A stretch of DNA of 64,000 nt from Acanthacorydalis orientalis (lineage: Eukaryota > Arthropoda > Insecta > Megaloptera > Corydalidae): contig CM068313.1 in the NCBI GenBank assembly GCA_034766995.1, forward strand, positions 7,957,961 through 8,021,960. Direction: 5' to 3'. Position numbers and translations under genes: made by a program. Positions 1 to 12,597 of this stretch are shown here, piece after piece (the first letter of the stretch is position 1; each line of letters opens with the position of its first letter). The notes under the pieces were generated by a model, which saw only the letters and a list, made by a program, of their open reading frames with translations, was not told the DNA's origin and did not search any database.

Positions 1-332
1 AGTCATAAATGTTTTATTGGAAAAGAATATAAAATTTAACATAACAAAATACAAAGTTAAATTGTATAATAATTTTTTTACTTCAAGCTTCGGTGTATAT
101 AATATTTTAAATAAATTTCTTATCAGTTTTATACTGAAATCGTTCCCTCTTTCGTTGCACACCGTGAAACAGAACAGTGAACATGTGACCGATATCATCC
201 AATCAGAGAACAATCACTTAATCATTTTTTAGTTATAAAGAGAAAAGGTACTATAATATTATATTTAATCCGCAATAAAAAAAATATTGAACAAAATTGT
301 TTTGAAAAATGATTAAAAGTTTTAAAAATCAA
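1..332. other. AT-rich DNA with one arm of an interspersed repeat
   Basis: No gene is visible. Positions about 184-210 (reading catgtgaccgatatcatcca) are close to the reverse complement of about 36,918-36,943. This stretch is therefore one copy of a dispersed element carrying a CCAAT/ATTGG-type core. Its full extent cannot be defined from two copies. Confidence 0.45.
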
Positions 333-640
333 TTAACTTTTTCGCGACGGTGGAGCTAGCCATCAGTACGCTACCGATGGAATGGGTCGTCGTCCTATTA
401 TTGTACACTATATGCGTAAAAAGTGTCGCACTTTCAAAGCTTTCCTACGCTCGTGTACTAATTATGCTTGACAAAAAGGATCCATGACATACTTAAAGTG
501 AAATAATGTGTTTAGTGCGTGGCACTCAAGTGGAGTGATGCTAGTGTTGAGGTCACTAATGCTGGATATAACCAGAGTTAGCCACTGTACATCATTTTTA
601 GGATGCCGAATATAGTCTGCGCTAGGTGTGAAAGGGTTAA
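333..640. mobile_element. piggyBac-like MITE flanked by TTAA
   Basis: A segment of about 300 bp, richer in GC than its surroundings, sits exactly between TTAA at 333-336 and TTAA at 637-640. Read inward, the right end begins ccctttcacacctagc, the CCCTTT-type start common in piggyBac ends. The left end begins ctttttcgcgac, an imperfect match. There is no transposase reading frame, so this would be a non-autonomous copy. The family call rests on target site and terminal bases only. Confidence 0.45.
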
Positions 641-1567
641 TAAAACAAATAAACATTTTATTAAAAAAAAAATTAATAAACTTTTATCTATACTTTTCAA
701 TTTCTATCTCAACTAATAAAACATTTTCCATCCATTTATTTTACAAACATTTTAAGAAAAATCTAATTCCCTGCTACACATTCCATCCATTCGTTGTTAA
801 TTATAAATACTAAAAGTTTTTAATGAAAGTAATAAAAAATAATAACTGGATTACCTCGCAGATTTATTTCAAGTAGTGGACGGCTCTATTTAATGGAACA
901 ATCTAATTAAGTCATTTAATCCTCAAACCAGAAAGTGACATATGAAACACATTTTCAGAAATTAAAATTTTCACCACATTTTTATGAAAAATATATTTAG
1001 TTCTTTTATTAATTCGTTGGCTAGACTGGTAGTTGGGATAAACTCGTAAAAATGTTTCGATTTTATTCTCAATACGATTTAATTAAAATTCTTTTTATTC
1101 AAAAAAATACTATGTAACACTCTCTGTTTTCTAAAGAAAAAAAAGAATAAGGTTAATTATGTCCTAATTAAAAAGAACATGCATTAAATGTTCAAGTAGG
1201 CGTACATGTTTTAATTGGTACCGAATTTCTAAACAGAAGGTCGCTAGTTCTAATATCATTTTTCAAAGTATAATACAGACATCCTTTCATTTTCATTACG
1301 ATTTCACACATTTGATTTTAAACATTTACATGTAATTTAAATCAAGGCTAATATCAATACATGGATTTACATAAATAATTAATAGTCTAATGATTTATCT
1401 CATAAAAATAACATAATTAATCCCATTATTTTACATTAGTACATAATCTGTGACCATACTTACACGAATATATAAATTATATTACTTGAATTTCATATCA
1501 AAGTACACTTCATTGATATTCAGAATTTTTATGTATGCATTTTAATTTATGGAAATCTGTACACACG

Positions 1568-1614
<47 letters not shown>

Positions 1615-1778
1615 ATAATTTCGTCATGTCAACAGATATAGATGTATGAACATTTCGAATAAAGTGTAAATTAATATTAGATTTGATTATTAATCTGGCT
1701 CTGTTTTGTGTTCATAATGCTTTCATCTCAAATAAAAAGGTATAAAATTATATCTTGTATACACTTACAATATATACA
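641..1778. other. gene-free AT-rich stretch
   Basis: I see no gene, RNA or recognisable transposon here apart from a (TA)n tract at about 1570-1612. Confidence 0.6.
1570..1612. repeat. (TA)n microsatellite
   Basis: Uninterrupted TA dinucleotides, about 20 units, preceded by acacacgtatg. Confidence 0.95.
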
Positions 1779-1893
1779 AGGTTTATTCGAAAAGTTGCTG
1801 GATAGATACCGTTAAATTGGTGTAGTGAATTTTTATATAAAGTTCTTGTATTTTTATAAAAGAAAGTCTAATATCTATTCTAAGTTTATTTAC

Positions 1894-1896
<3 letters not shown>

Positions 1897-1941
<45 letters not shown>
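1897..1941. repeat. (TA)n microsatellite
   Basis: Pure TA tract of about 22 units. Confidence 0.95.
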
Positions 1942-1943
<2 letters not shown>

Positions 1944-2597
1944 ACTATCTTTTATTTTGATTATTACAAGTAATTTCTAAATAAAACCAAAAGTAAAAAA
2001 ATTTTTGATGCGCGGTGATATGTGCTGACTGTCAGTTGAACGTCTCTGATTCATGAAGTTAGTCGGGTATTAAGAGCTATGATGCAAATGGATTAAACGT
2101 CGTTACTCAAAATCGTAGGAATTTTCGAAAACGTTCAACATGGTTTGGTTCTAGGTCCCTTCTACTAAATTTAGCGTTAGAAAAAAAAATAAAAAATTGG
2201 TTTCCCACAGTGAGATGTTTAGTACACGCAAGAGCCGACTAATGTTAGCATTATCAAAAAAATATTTCACAAGTGAATAGAAACTAGACAATTTTAAATA
2301 TATTTATTTTTTTTAAATCCGAATCAAATGCCATGATAGTTGCTAAAAAAATTCAGATAGAAAAAAATTGCACTTTTTACATATATATATATATATGGTC
2401 TGGGTTCTTGCAAAGCCTACATCTATTCAGCTTTTTCTCACTTTGTCAAAAATCGAAAAAAATAATAATATACTTCTCTTGATTGGATCAATATTTACAA
2501 TTATATAAAAAAGTTTAAAAAAAATATTCTTAGCAGAGTAAAAAATTTCCAAAATATATGTTGTGTATACACAACAGCAACGCTTAATGGGTTAATT

Positions 2598-2655
2598 AAA
2601 AACAGAGTTATGATTGATTCACTTTAAAGAGATAAAATTAATTTTCGCACATAAT
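2598..2655 (-). mobile_element. terminal fragment of mariner family A
   Basis: The string aacagagttatgattgattc followed by a degenerate aaattaatttt end matches the reverse-oriented 5' end of the family A elements at 40.3 and 41.5 kb. Only the terminal 55-60 bp are present. Confidence 0.5.
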
Positions 2656-2755
2656 ATATTGTTAAATACTCTTGTTTCTTTTCAGTCTCATTTTGTGTAT
2701 TTAAAACTCTATATTTTATTCAATCTGTCCGGGAACTTTTTGAATAGACCTCATA

Positions 2756-2971
2756 CGTTTTATATTTTTTTTATATCAGCACGCAACAGTTTATTCGTTT
2801 AATACGTGTTATTACTAAATGTATTCTGATAATCACTGTCATTATCTATCGTAATTGAAGTCGTTTTAAAAATATTTTCGAACGTTGAATATGTTAACGG
2901 CGTTAAAAAACTGTATTAACGAAAATTGACCGTGAGGATTGACCATGATTTATTCATTTTTTAATATATTA

Positions 2972-3004
<33 letters not shown>

Positions 3005-4380
3005 AGCAATTTATTTGATTATAATATTTAGATCAGAACACTAATAGGAATGAAATTTTATTTGAAAAAGTTAAGGAGAAAACAACAATAGAACGTATAT
3101 ATCGATTGAAACATGAGTTCACTTGAATGAAATTCTTTTGTATAAAAAACCAAACTTTCGTCTTTATCTGAAAAAAAAGGTATTTGATCGATGTATTTTA
3201 TATGTTTTTACTAACAGGAATGAACTTGACTTATCAAACGTCAGATTCGTTCAAAGGAATCGAAAAAAGTAGAAAATATGATTTTATTTAAAAGCAGACG
3301 AATTGATTATAGTTCGGTTTTCGTGAAATAATTCCATATTTTATTATTAATTAGATATATTCTCAATTTGTTTATTTAAATATTTTTTTTATTAAAAAAA
3401 ATATTTATTTTCAAAACACGATATTTTCTAATTTAATTAAGCAATATTTTGTGTTATAATTGACATAATTTCAGTCCAGTTTCGTTAATTAATTTGATAA
3501 ATAATATTTTCTTGGGAAATTCGTATACCTGAAATAATATATTCGGGTTTAAACAAAAAGTATAAAATGGTGAAAATGTTTTTATTCAGTACTGTTTTAA
3601 AAAGTCTGTTACTGATAACGACTAATAAAGAAACCTCATAAATCAATTAAAACATAAAAAAAATCTCAACACACACACAAACACAGAATATTTGCGACCG
3701 GATTCGAAGAGAAACGCAACGTTCACATTTTCTCGAAAGGAAAAAGAGAGTGTGAAACACAATAACGCATTAATTTTTTATATTTTAATAAAGCTCCGCT
3801 CGAATAATATACGACGAAACTTTAAACTAATATAGAATGTAAATACAGCGTATGTAGGTTAAGCACAACATTATTTATCGACATTATAAAACTCGTTTGA
3901 GTTATGTAACACTGAAATAGCTTTTTGTCATGTATCTACCTGCACTGCACTACATACATTATCCAAATTGATTCTCTTAGAAGAGAGACGCCTATCCCAA
4001 CATCTTCACACAAAACATTCCCTCTATATCATTTTCCGAGCACGCAAATAAAAGCTTTTTATGTAGAATATTCGATATACAGCGATGTAGTGGAAAGAAG
4101 AACGTATATGCATAATTAATAACGGTAAGGCAATAACTACAGAAAAAATTCTCCTGTAATGGGATATGAATTACTGAGAAGTGATTTATTCTTATATTTA
4201 AATAATTTATGTATAGAGATTTGAACTCGAACGACGATGACAAATGTATTTTATTGAATATAATAGAGATGATATCAAAAATGATATCGATAAGAGTTAA
4301 ATTTAATATTAGATGCTTACATTGAAAACCGTTGTTTTTTTGAGCATTTATTTCAATGTATGTGAATACATTATTCAAAT
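2756..4380. other. gene-free AT-rich stretch
   Basis: A short (TA)n tract lies at 2979-3004. The open frames here are short and show no protein signature. I see no other structure. Confidence 0.55.
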
Positions 4381-4692
4381 TGTTTGCTCACGGAAGCTAT
4401 GACTTTTTCCCACTTTTCTGGCAGAAATTGAATTCCGTGCCGAATGAATGGTCTGTCTTTTGAGCCAATCCATTCAGCAAACCAATTTTCGACTTCTCCA
4501 TAGTTATGGAAATGTGTAACTTCCAAAACGTTTTGCATTGATCAGAACAGATGGTAATCGCTTGGAGACAGCTCTGGAAAATCCGCTGGGTACTGGAGAA
4601 CCTCCCATTCGAGCTCCATCAGTGTTTCTTTCACAGCTATAGCAATATGAGGCCGAACGTTGTCAACCACACGTGTCTGACACCGTGGAGGC
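4381..4692 (-). pseudogene. mariner transposase C-terminal half, decayed
   Basis: Read on the minus strand, the frame gives DNVRPHIAIAVKETLMELEW, then a conserved SPSDYHLF block, then NWFAEWIGSKDRPFIRHGIQ and LPEKWEKVIASVSKQFE before a stop. This is the usual order at the C-terminal end of mariner transposases: D-N-x-R-P-H, the S-P-x-D-Y-H-L-F catalytic block, and the closing R/G-I-x-x-L-P-x-x-W motif. A stop directly after the DYHLF block and the loss of the N-terminal half show that the copy is dead. The upstream half is cut off where it meets the opposite-strand fragment at about 4692. Confidence 0.85.
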
Positions 4693-4822
4693 CGTCGAAA
4701 ACCAACTCACCGCCTTTTTTACCGAAAAATCGCGCATCTTTTATGAACGAGGAATCCGACAGCTACCTGAACGTTGGAAAATGATTACAGAAGCGATGGC
4801 GAATACATAATTGATTTATAAA
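4693..4822 (+). pseudogene. second mariner transposase C-terminus, opposite strand
   Basis: The plus strand reads NQLTAFFTEKSRIFYERGIR then QLPERWKMITEA, followed by a one-base frame change and DGEYIIDL with a stop. The same closing motif (RGI-x-LPERW ... DGEYIID) ends many mariner transposases. This fragment abuts the minus-strand fragment back to back. Two mariner copies have thus been joined by nested insertion or deletion, each having lost its N-terminal part. Confidence 0.8.
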
Positions 4823-5129
4823 AGCATTTTCTGAGAAAAATAATCGCCTGAGTTTCAATTTCAAATCGTTTGCACTGATCCAATGTTATATTTCATTACT
4901 AGTCATGAAATAAAACGCTAGTAATCCAACAGATACTATACAAAGAATTATTGCAAAGGTGTTTACAAAATTAATAATAAAAATGCGATATTTACATTTT
5001 TTTTTTAAAAAAAAAACTCAGTTTTGACTCAAATATCTTTTTTTGATTTTTATTTTGATGTGAATTGAAAAAAGTAATTTTATTTTAAAATTAAATATAT
5101 TTCTGATTATTTAAAAAGATCAAACAAAA

Positions 5130-5167
<38 letters not shown>

Positions 5168-5279
5168 AAATATGGAAAAATTCGAAACAGAAATGGAAAC
5201 AAATCTCTATGAAATCATTTCCTGATCGGTAATTCGATTTATGATTGAAATAACACCGGCGACATTCATAAACGTGAAC
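4823..5279. other. AT-rich spacer with (TA)n tract
   Basis: Only a (TA)n run at about 5136-5164 and homopolymer A/T runs are seen. Confidence 0.6.
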
Positions 5280-5800
5280 AGGTAAACAACATTTGATCCG
5301 AATATGTCCGTGTGAACGTCGTGACGGTATTACGGACCTTAAACAGAAAACAGCGGTACAACACAGAGTCATAGAAAAAATATGTCGATACGACGCCCAC
5401 GTCGGCCAGAAAACACGCCGAGATGAAGGAAGATTTTACTATATATGTCATGTATATAAGAAATGCACGACGACGAGGACCGCTCGCACCGTTCTAGCAC
5501 AACAATTTTCGAAGAAGTTCCATGAAGAATAGCGTAATGAATAAACGTGCGCGTCTTATACAGCCAATGGCGTCGTCGTCGCGCTTACGCCTCATCGAAT
5601 GCTTTTTTTGTTGAACCGTGTGACACATTTGAAAGATGTACGAACGAGCAGTCACATGTAAAATAGGTCCCTTTTTTCATGCACGAGAAAATATTTCTTT
5701 TCGTCGTCAATTTCTCGGTAAATGTGTGTTGTGAATATGTGTGATTTATTGTATCATGAGAGCGTGTTATACAGCGATGGTTGCAGAACATTTTATGCAT
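5280..5800. other. GC-richer island, possible regulatory DNA
   Basis: This stretch is clearly richer in G+C and CpG than its surroundings (for example gcgtcgtcgtcgcgc near 5570). It carries a TATA-like tatataag at about 5454. Both strands happen to be open for 60-90 codons, but neither translation resembles a known domain, and I see no convincing splice sites. It may be a promoter or an untranslated exon. This is inference from base composition only. Confidence 0.3.
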
Positions 5801-6180
5801 AAAGATCCATGTTCATGATTTTCTATACCTGGTTCATATACGAAGAAGAAAATTTGAAAAATGTACAGCGAATGGAAATCGTTCAGTCGTTTACAGTTAA
5901 TGTTACAGTATGTTTAATCCAATGTTCTATAAAAGAAAGATTTTTCATACCCTATTTTCTAGAAAAAAATTTTTCCTGTACAGAAAAAAATTGATAGTCA
6001 TACAAATAATTTTTTGAATCTTCAGATCAACAGATCAAAGCTATACAAAGAAATTGAGATTTCAAAAATACAACTTGTTTAATTTTCAGTGTTTATTTTC
6101 TTGAATTCGAAATTTAAATATTTTTTTCTCTCGAATAGCTCTTTTTTACTATAAATGTTAATTATTTATATTTCAACCGA
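5801..6180. other. gene-free AT-rich stretch
   Basis: I see no gene, RNA or repeat of note. Confidence 0.55.
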
Positions 6181-8560
6181 ATAATTTATGAACAAAAACA
6201 TATATATTAAGTTTCATATTTTTGGTCTAAAAAATTCACTAGAAATTTTGCTGAAAAATCACACTATTTACAAAGTGTGATTTTTTCAAATTTATTTTAT
6301 AAATAAACATAAATAAATATTCATGAAACAACTTAGATTTTACATTGAGAAATTTCTATTTTACGTAGAACATGTCATTTATCTTTTTGAAGTATCAATT
6401 TTTTGTTTAAAAATGAAGATTTTTTATTTGCAATCTTTACTCTTATATTTTAGATTTTTAACTCCGAAAAGTATTTCTGAACAATAAAATAATCATAATC
6501 TATATTATTCTATATTATTTTTTAAAAAAAAGGTATTCAAAAAGCGCTAAAATATTTTTTATTAACAATTAATGATTATTAAAATATTTCAGTGACGTAA
6601 AAAATGTTTTTCTTGATTCTTAACTCGTACTTACGCCTTCAAATATCTTTTTTCGATAGATTTTAGTTACTTTTGATATAATAAACTGGTTTACCATGAA
6701 AAACCTCCATGTTTTTAACTTTCGATTTTTGGCCCAAAAAAATCCACGACCTATAGTATGCAAATTTTGGTGAAAAATTTCATTTTTTTAAAAACGATTT
6801 TTTCCATCAAAATTATTTATTTTATAATTAAAAATAGAGATCTGTTACCAAAAAACGTATTTTTTTCTTTAAGAACGCTATATTTTACATCTAACAAATA
6901 ATTCACCTTTTTGATGTCTCAATTTTTAATCAAAAATGAAGATTTGGTGTTTTTAGCTCCTGATCTCATACCTACAATTTTTGTACCACAAAAAGTATTT
7001 CGGAGCAATAATCTATTCTTTGATAATATTTTTATATAAAAGTTTGCATTCAAAAGACATGAAAAAATTTTTTATGAACAAAAAATGATTGGTAAAATAT
7101 TTCAATATTTCTTCAAAAAAGAACATTTCAATTCTTAACTCATATGTCTGCTTCCACATATCTTTTTTGATAGATTTTAATTACTTTTGATATAACTAAC
7201 TGATTTATAATGAAAAACCTCCATGTTTCTTACTTTAGATTTTTGGCCCAAAAAATCCATGACCTACAGTATGCAAATTTTGGTGAAAAATTACATTTTT
7301 TAAAAAAGGTTTTTTTCCATAAAATTTTTTTATTTTATGATTAAAAATAGAGATCTGTTATCAAAATACGTATTTTTTTCTTTAAGAACACTATATTTTA
7401 CACCTAACATATAATTCACCTTTTTGATGTCTCAATTTTTGATCAAAAATGAAGATTTTGTGTTTTTAGCTTCTGATCTCATACCTACAATTTTTGTATC
7501 AAAAAAAAATATTTCTGGACAATAATCTATTCTTTGACAATATTTTTATATAAAAGTTTGGATTAAAAAAACATGAAAAAATTTTTTATGAACAAAAAAT
7601 GATTGATAAAATATTTCAATATTTCTTCAAAAAAGAATATTTCAATTCTTAACTCATATTTCTGCTTCCAGATATCTTTTTTGATAGAATTTAATTACTT
7701 TTGATATAACTAACTGATTTATAATGAAAAACCTCCATGTTTTTCACTTTCGATTTTTGGCCCAAAAAAATCCACGACCTATAGCATGCAAATTTTGGTG
7801 AAAAATTTCATTTTTTTAAAAACGATTTTTTCCATCAAAATTATTTATTTTATAATTAAAAATAGAGATCTGTTACCAAAAAACGTATTTTTTTCTTTAA
7901 GAACACTGTATTTTACATAGAACATATAATTCATCCTTTTGATGTCTCAATTTTTGTTCAAAAATGAAGATTTGGTGTTTTTAGCTTCTGATATCATACC
8001 TACAATTTTTGTATCAAAAAAAAATATTTCTGGGCAATAATCTATTCTTTATAGTATGCAAATTTTGGTAAAAAATTACATTTTTTAAAAAACGATTTTT
8101 TCGACCAAATCCGTCTTATTTTATGATTAAAAATAAAGATCTATTAACAAAAAAGCATTTTTTCCCCTATGAGAATTGTATTTTACGTAGAAAATATAAT
8201 ACATCTTTTTCATATTTCAAGTTTTTTCTACAAAAATTAAAAATTTCACTTTGTTGCCTCTGATGTCATATCTTCCACTTTAAATTCAAAAAAAGTGTTT
8301 TTAATCAATAGAATAATCATAAACAATGTTATTTTATAAAATTTTGTATTAAAAATATAAGAATTTTTTTTATAAACAATTAGTGATTAGCAAAATATTT
8401 GAATAGTAATTGAAAAAAAATCATTTTTATTCTTAACTTGTATTACTGCGTACGAAGATTTTTTTCTTAATGAATTTTAATTATTTTCGATATAATTAAC
8501 TGATTTATATCGAAAAACTTTCATATTTACAATTTTCGATTTTCGGTCCAAAAAAATCCA
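6180..8560. repeat. tandem array with 514-bp period
   Basis: The marker aaacctccatg recurs at 6701, 7215 and 7729, exactly 514 bp apart. The internal order is the same in each unit: ggcccaaaaaaatcca, tatgcaaattttggtgaaaa, agagatctgttac, tttttgatgtctcaattttt, atctattctttg. Units starting near 6700, 7215 and 7729 are highly similar. The third breaks off after atctattcttt at 8050 and jumps back to tagtatgcaaattttgg, starting a more diverged fourth unit to about 8560. A diverged unit also precedes the array at 6180-6700. There is no coding potential. The similarity gradient (middle units alike, outer units diverged) is typical of unequal crossing-over. Confidence 0.9.
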
Positions 8561-11270
8561 CAAAGTAGTTTAGACAATTTGACAAAATATCATAAATTTG
8601 TAAAATTGAATTTATCAAAAATCAACTCTTTGAAATAATTAAAAATTCATAAGAAAAAACACGTATTTATCTAGAAACTTCTTTTTTTGAATTTTATTTT
8701 AATATTTGATACAAAAATTAAAATGAAATCCATTATAACAGAACATAATTTTTAAAAAATAATTTGTCACTTCAATTCATTATATATTGAAATATTATTT
8801 AAAATTATCAGTAAAAAGATTTAAATATCTCTAAATGTTCATCAAGTTTATTGATAAAACCATTTGTCAAATTTTAAATTATTAATGAAGACGTTAGACA
8901 AGAAAAGACAATACACATGTAAATTATTAAACAATTTTAGGTATTGAAAGGAAATCTGCTTTATAATATATAAATTTTTTAACAATTATCAAAGTATCTA
9001 TTAAGATCTTTATTATTTCTGAAAATACATATAATAGTAATTAAAAAATAAATAAATATTATTTAAAATAAAAGAATTTTACTTCAATGCATGTGTATAA
9101 TAATTTATAAGGATTGAAAAATAAATATCAATCTATATTTAAATCAAATTGGGTTTAACTTAACTAATTCCGTTATATTTATATATAAAATAAAAATAGT
9201 CTAGAATTAACAAAAAAATAAAATTACTAAAAAAATCAATATTTAAAGCCCGTTTTATACAAATATACACACATGTAAACAGTGGTTTCGTACCAATGTC
9301 AACTGATTGATTTGATTGTGAATTTTGCAATTTAAAACTGTAGAACGGTTTTAATTAAATTTATTGAAACTTGGATATTGAATTCCTGTTCGGATTGATT
9401 TTTGATTTATTTTCAAAGATAAATGGTTTACTTATCTATGCTGATACAAATAAAAGCACAGACATTAAAAAATTCTGATTACATTTGTAAACTTTTATCA
9501 GAAAATTAGTATTAACATTAAAGGATGTATGGAAGGATAACAAAAATGTCATTAAATTGATGACATTTAGTTGGGTTTTCTTTTCTTTATTCTAAAGCTA
9601 TGTGGAATATTTGAAATCGATTTATTCCATTGATTTAATAAAATTCGAATTTTCAATATTTTTACATGTGGGATTATGAGAAAATGTCAAAAATAATACG
9701 AAAAAAAATTAAAAAAGTGTTATCAATTATTTCTTTAAATAGCTTATATATATATATATATATATACATACATACATATACCATATATACATTAATACAT
9801 AAAACATTTCTTGCTTCACAAACTAGCCGTAAATGAATTCCTTATTACTATTTGATCAGGCAATAACCTTCATTTCCTTTATTTTCAACTACAGTTGGAT
9901 TTCACTTCGATAGATTTCAATAATTCAAGCAGAAAGAATGTTTTTCGTGAAACTATTCCGTCGAACAATGAATATTTACTTACGTTTAATGGGAAGAAAT
10001 TCAATTTAACGAAATCTGCGACTAATACATTTCTATTGTATATTTTATCGACAGGGAAAAGTGAACAACCTCCATTAAAGTTATTTTTGTACAAAGAACG
10101 AGACTCGTTAAACTGTCGAGACAATCGTTTCTTTTTCAATTATTATGAAAATTGAATATAATTGAACTCAAGATTGATTTCATGTTATAAAATATAAAAA
10201 ACAATTAAATTTTTCACGGAATTTAATTTTCATATTAAATTGATTTGTTTTATTTTTTTCAATTGTTATTAATTAATATAATTGTATGTTTTTATACTTG
10301 TGATTCGTTTGATTTAAAATCTAAAATATAAATTTGTTTGAAGAGACCACACGTGTCAAAATTAATAGTATAAAACGGAAACTTAATCCAAAAGAATAAA
10401 GACTACCAAGACAATGCATTATTAAATAATTTTTCAATCTTATATGAATTAAAAAGAGTAAATCATAGCGACTTTATTTTATATATATATATGGATATAT
10501 TAAATGTAATCTGTTTTATTTATATGCTACTGAGAAAAGATATTAAAAAAAAGATATACAGTGTCCCGTGACTTGAACATTACTTCTTGTGGATGTTCGT
10601 TTACTTATTTCTCGCATGTCACACAAAACACAACTCTCAACTAAAACAGAACTACGAGCATTTGAAATTAGAACATGAACCTTTTTTATAACTCTTGTAA
10701 TTTGCATTCAAGCTTTTAAGAAGATTAAAGATATTGAAGAAGATTAATGGCAATCATTCTCTTGTGTCTATAAAAATAAGTGAAAACGATAATATTGAGA
10801 GAACATATTTAGTCTACTTATAAAAAAAAAACTTTGATTTTATTTGATTTCTTTAAAAATTTGATCTGCAAGTAAAAAATATCTTCTTGTGTAATTTACT
10901 GGCTCTCATTTTCACATTTTTACGATACGAACAAAGAGATACATAAAATTTTGGAGAAAGTTTCGAAAGCCTGGAGTTATTTTATAGTTGGTAATTCGAT
11001 TTTTGTTTGTGAGCAATTTTTGCGGGAAGTAAATAAGTCTGAAGCATTTTCACTTCATTTAAATATAAATGGTTTCAAGGTATCTAATACGAGTAGACAA
11101 AGGTATTGTTAAATAATTATTTAATAGACGATACATGAAAAACTAACAAATAATAAAATTTGTACTTGACATTTATTAAATCATTCAATTACACATTTTA
11201 TATTTTAAGAGCTTACTCTTATTAGTTTTTAGGTTCTTCATATATCACTTTTTGAACAATAAATTACTTT
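8561..11270. other. gene-free AT-rich stretch with one orphan open frame
   Basis: The only item of note is at 9885-10155, where both strands stay open for about 85 codons. The plus frame begins just after an acceptor-like tttcaactacag. The encoded peptide resembles nothing I know and no matching donor is evident. A (TA)n tract lies at about 9747-9780. Otherwise I see nothing. Confidence 0.5.
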
Positions 11271-11430
11271 CTAACTAAAAGAATATTTTTTGAAGATCTT
11301 GAAAAGTTCATTGAGTGTTGTAAAAATGTATTAGTATTGAGGGGGACTATATTGAAAAATAAAAAAAATCAGCTCGATCAGACTTTTCTTTGCCTTTTTT
11401 TTCGCGAACTTCTAGACCTCCCTCATGTAT
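11271..11430 (+). pseudogene. mariner 3' end remnant
   Basis: The stretch 11320-11366 reads KCISIEGDYIEK followed by a stop, close to the KCIxxxGDYVEK ending of mariner transposases. It is followed at about 11401 by tcgcgaacttctagacctcc, which resembles a mariner terminal repeat. Only the 3' tail remains. Confidence 0.5.
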
Positions 11431-11877
11431 GTATATATATATATATATATATATAAATTAATAATCGTCTGATACTAAAAATGACGTTACAAATCCACTA
11501 AACCACTTTATGCGTAAAACACAGAGACACCTTTTTGCACACAATTAAAAAGAAAATCTATTTTAAATATCCGAAGTCGATGGATAGAAACGATAAATAA
11601 TTGGATTATTTTACGAAATGAGAGAAGTGTCTCGTTCGTGCAAAAAGTAAAGAGGGACGTCGTCGTGAACTTTTTTTTTCGTGAATGGAAAACTTTATAA
11701 TAGCATCAAGCTTTTCCGATCAAGTCAAATGAAGTAATTATATGTTGAAAATTTTTCTAGAATATTTTATATCTCTGTATTCATTTATGTATGTGTATGA
11801 TTTTTCCCAACGTGCATGGGCGTTGTATTATTATTACACGAAGAAGGAATTGATGAATTTTGAAAATATTTTCATAA

Positions 11878-11943
<66 letters not shown>

Positions 11944-12346
11944 TTTTGAGGTAGCTGAAAGAAGAAAAAAAACACAGAGGTATTTCTGCTCCGTTTACGA
12001 TTACGTAAAGCTCCTGTTTTCCGGTTCTGTACTCACGAGCGACGTATTATTAAAGTCACAGGGCTATGTATCATAAAAGAGTATAAGTTGACGTCGTTTT
12101 CAAGGCAAGACTCCGGGACAGAATCGGCGTTTATGATTTATGAGCACTGCGAATAAGCTCTTTCCGTTACCGTTCTCTCTCTTCTAGCTTCTTGGAAATG
12201 TGATTATGTATTTAAAAAGATCCTAGACTTCCTATCTCGCACACGAACGATACACACTCTCCGAAAAAAATCTCCCCCTGTACGGTATAAGAACTGCACA
12301 TCGTTTCTTTACATGCCTTCACACACAAGTATCCATTATATACATA

Positions 12347-12388
<42 letters not shown>

Positions 12389-12557
12389 ATGTATATAAAT
12401 ATATATATATGTATATATATGAAAATTCGCATACTTTAAGTTGATTTATGATCTCTCTTGTAATAATGGTTCTGTGTATTTATGTACACTACCTTGTAAT
12501 TTTCTTTGATATGAGAATATTCTGTACTATTGTACTTTTATTCACATAAAAATTATA

Positions 12558-12593
<36 letters not shown>
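11431..12593. other. mixed stretch: microsatellites and a GC-richer island
   Basis: Positions about 11,960-12,330 are richer in GC and CpG than the surroundings, with no open frame or splice site that I can support. (TA)n tracts lie at about 11,430-11,456, 11,879-11,942, 12,352-12,421 (interrupted by tgtgtgtatg) and 12,560-12,593. Confidence 0.45.
11879..11942. repeat. (TA)n microsatellite
   Basis: Pure TA tract of about 31 units. It creates spurious YIYIYI reading frames on both strands. Confidence 0.95.

Positions 12594-12597
<4 letters not shown>

Larger units (their letters stand above)
1779..2752. mobile_element. mariner-derived remnant with inverted ends, interrupted by other repeats
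   Basis: The left end reads aggtttattcgaaaagttgc. The reverse complement of the right end (about 2725-2750) reads aggtctattcaaaaagttcc. These are imperfect inverted terminal repeats of the type seen in mariner elements. No transposase frame survives between them. The interval contains a (TA)n tract at 1897-1941 and a 3'-oriented scrap of another mariner family at about 2598-2655. Treating the two ends as one element is an inference; they could be two solo ends. Confidence 0.4.

Noticed and set aside
5293..5532. 79-aa plus-strand open frame in the GC-richer island
   Set aside because: Both strands are open there and the peptide has no domain or conserved-looking pattern. Composition alone explains the lack of AT-rich stops.
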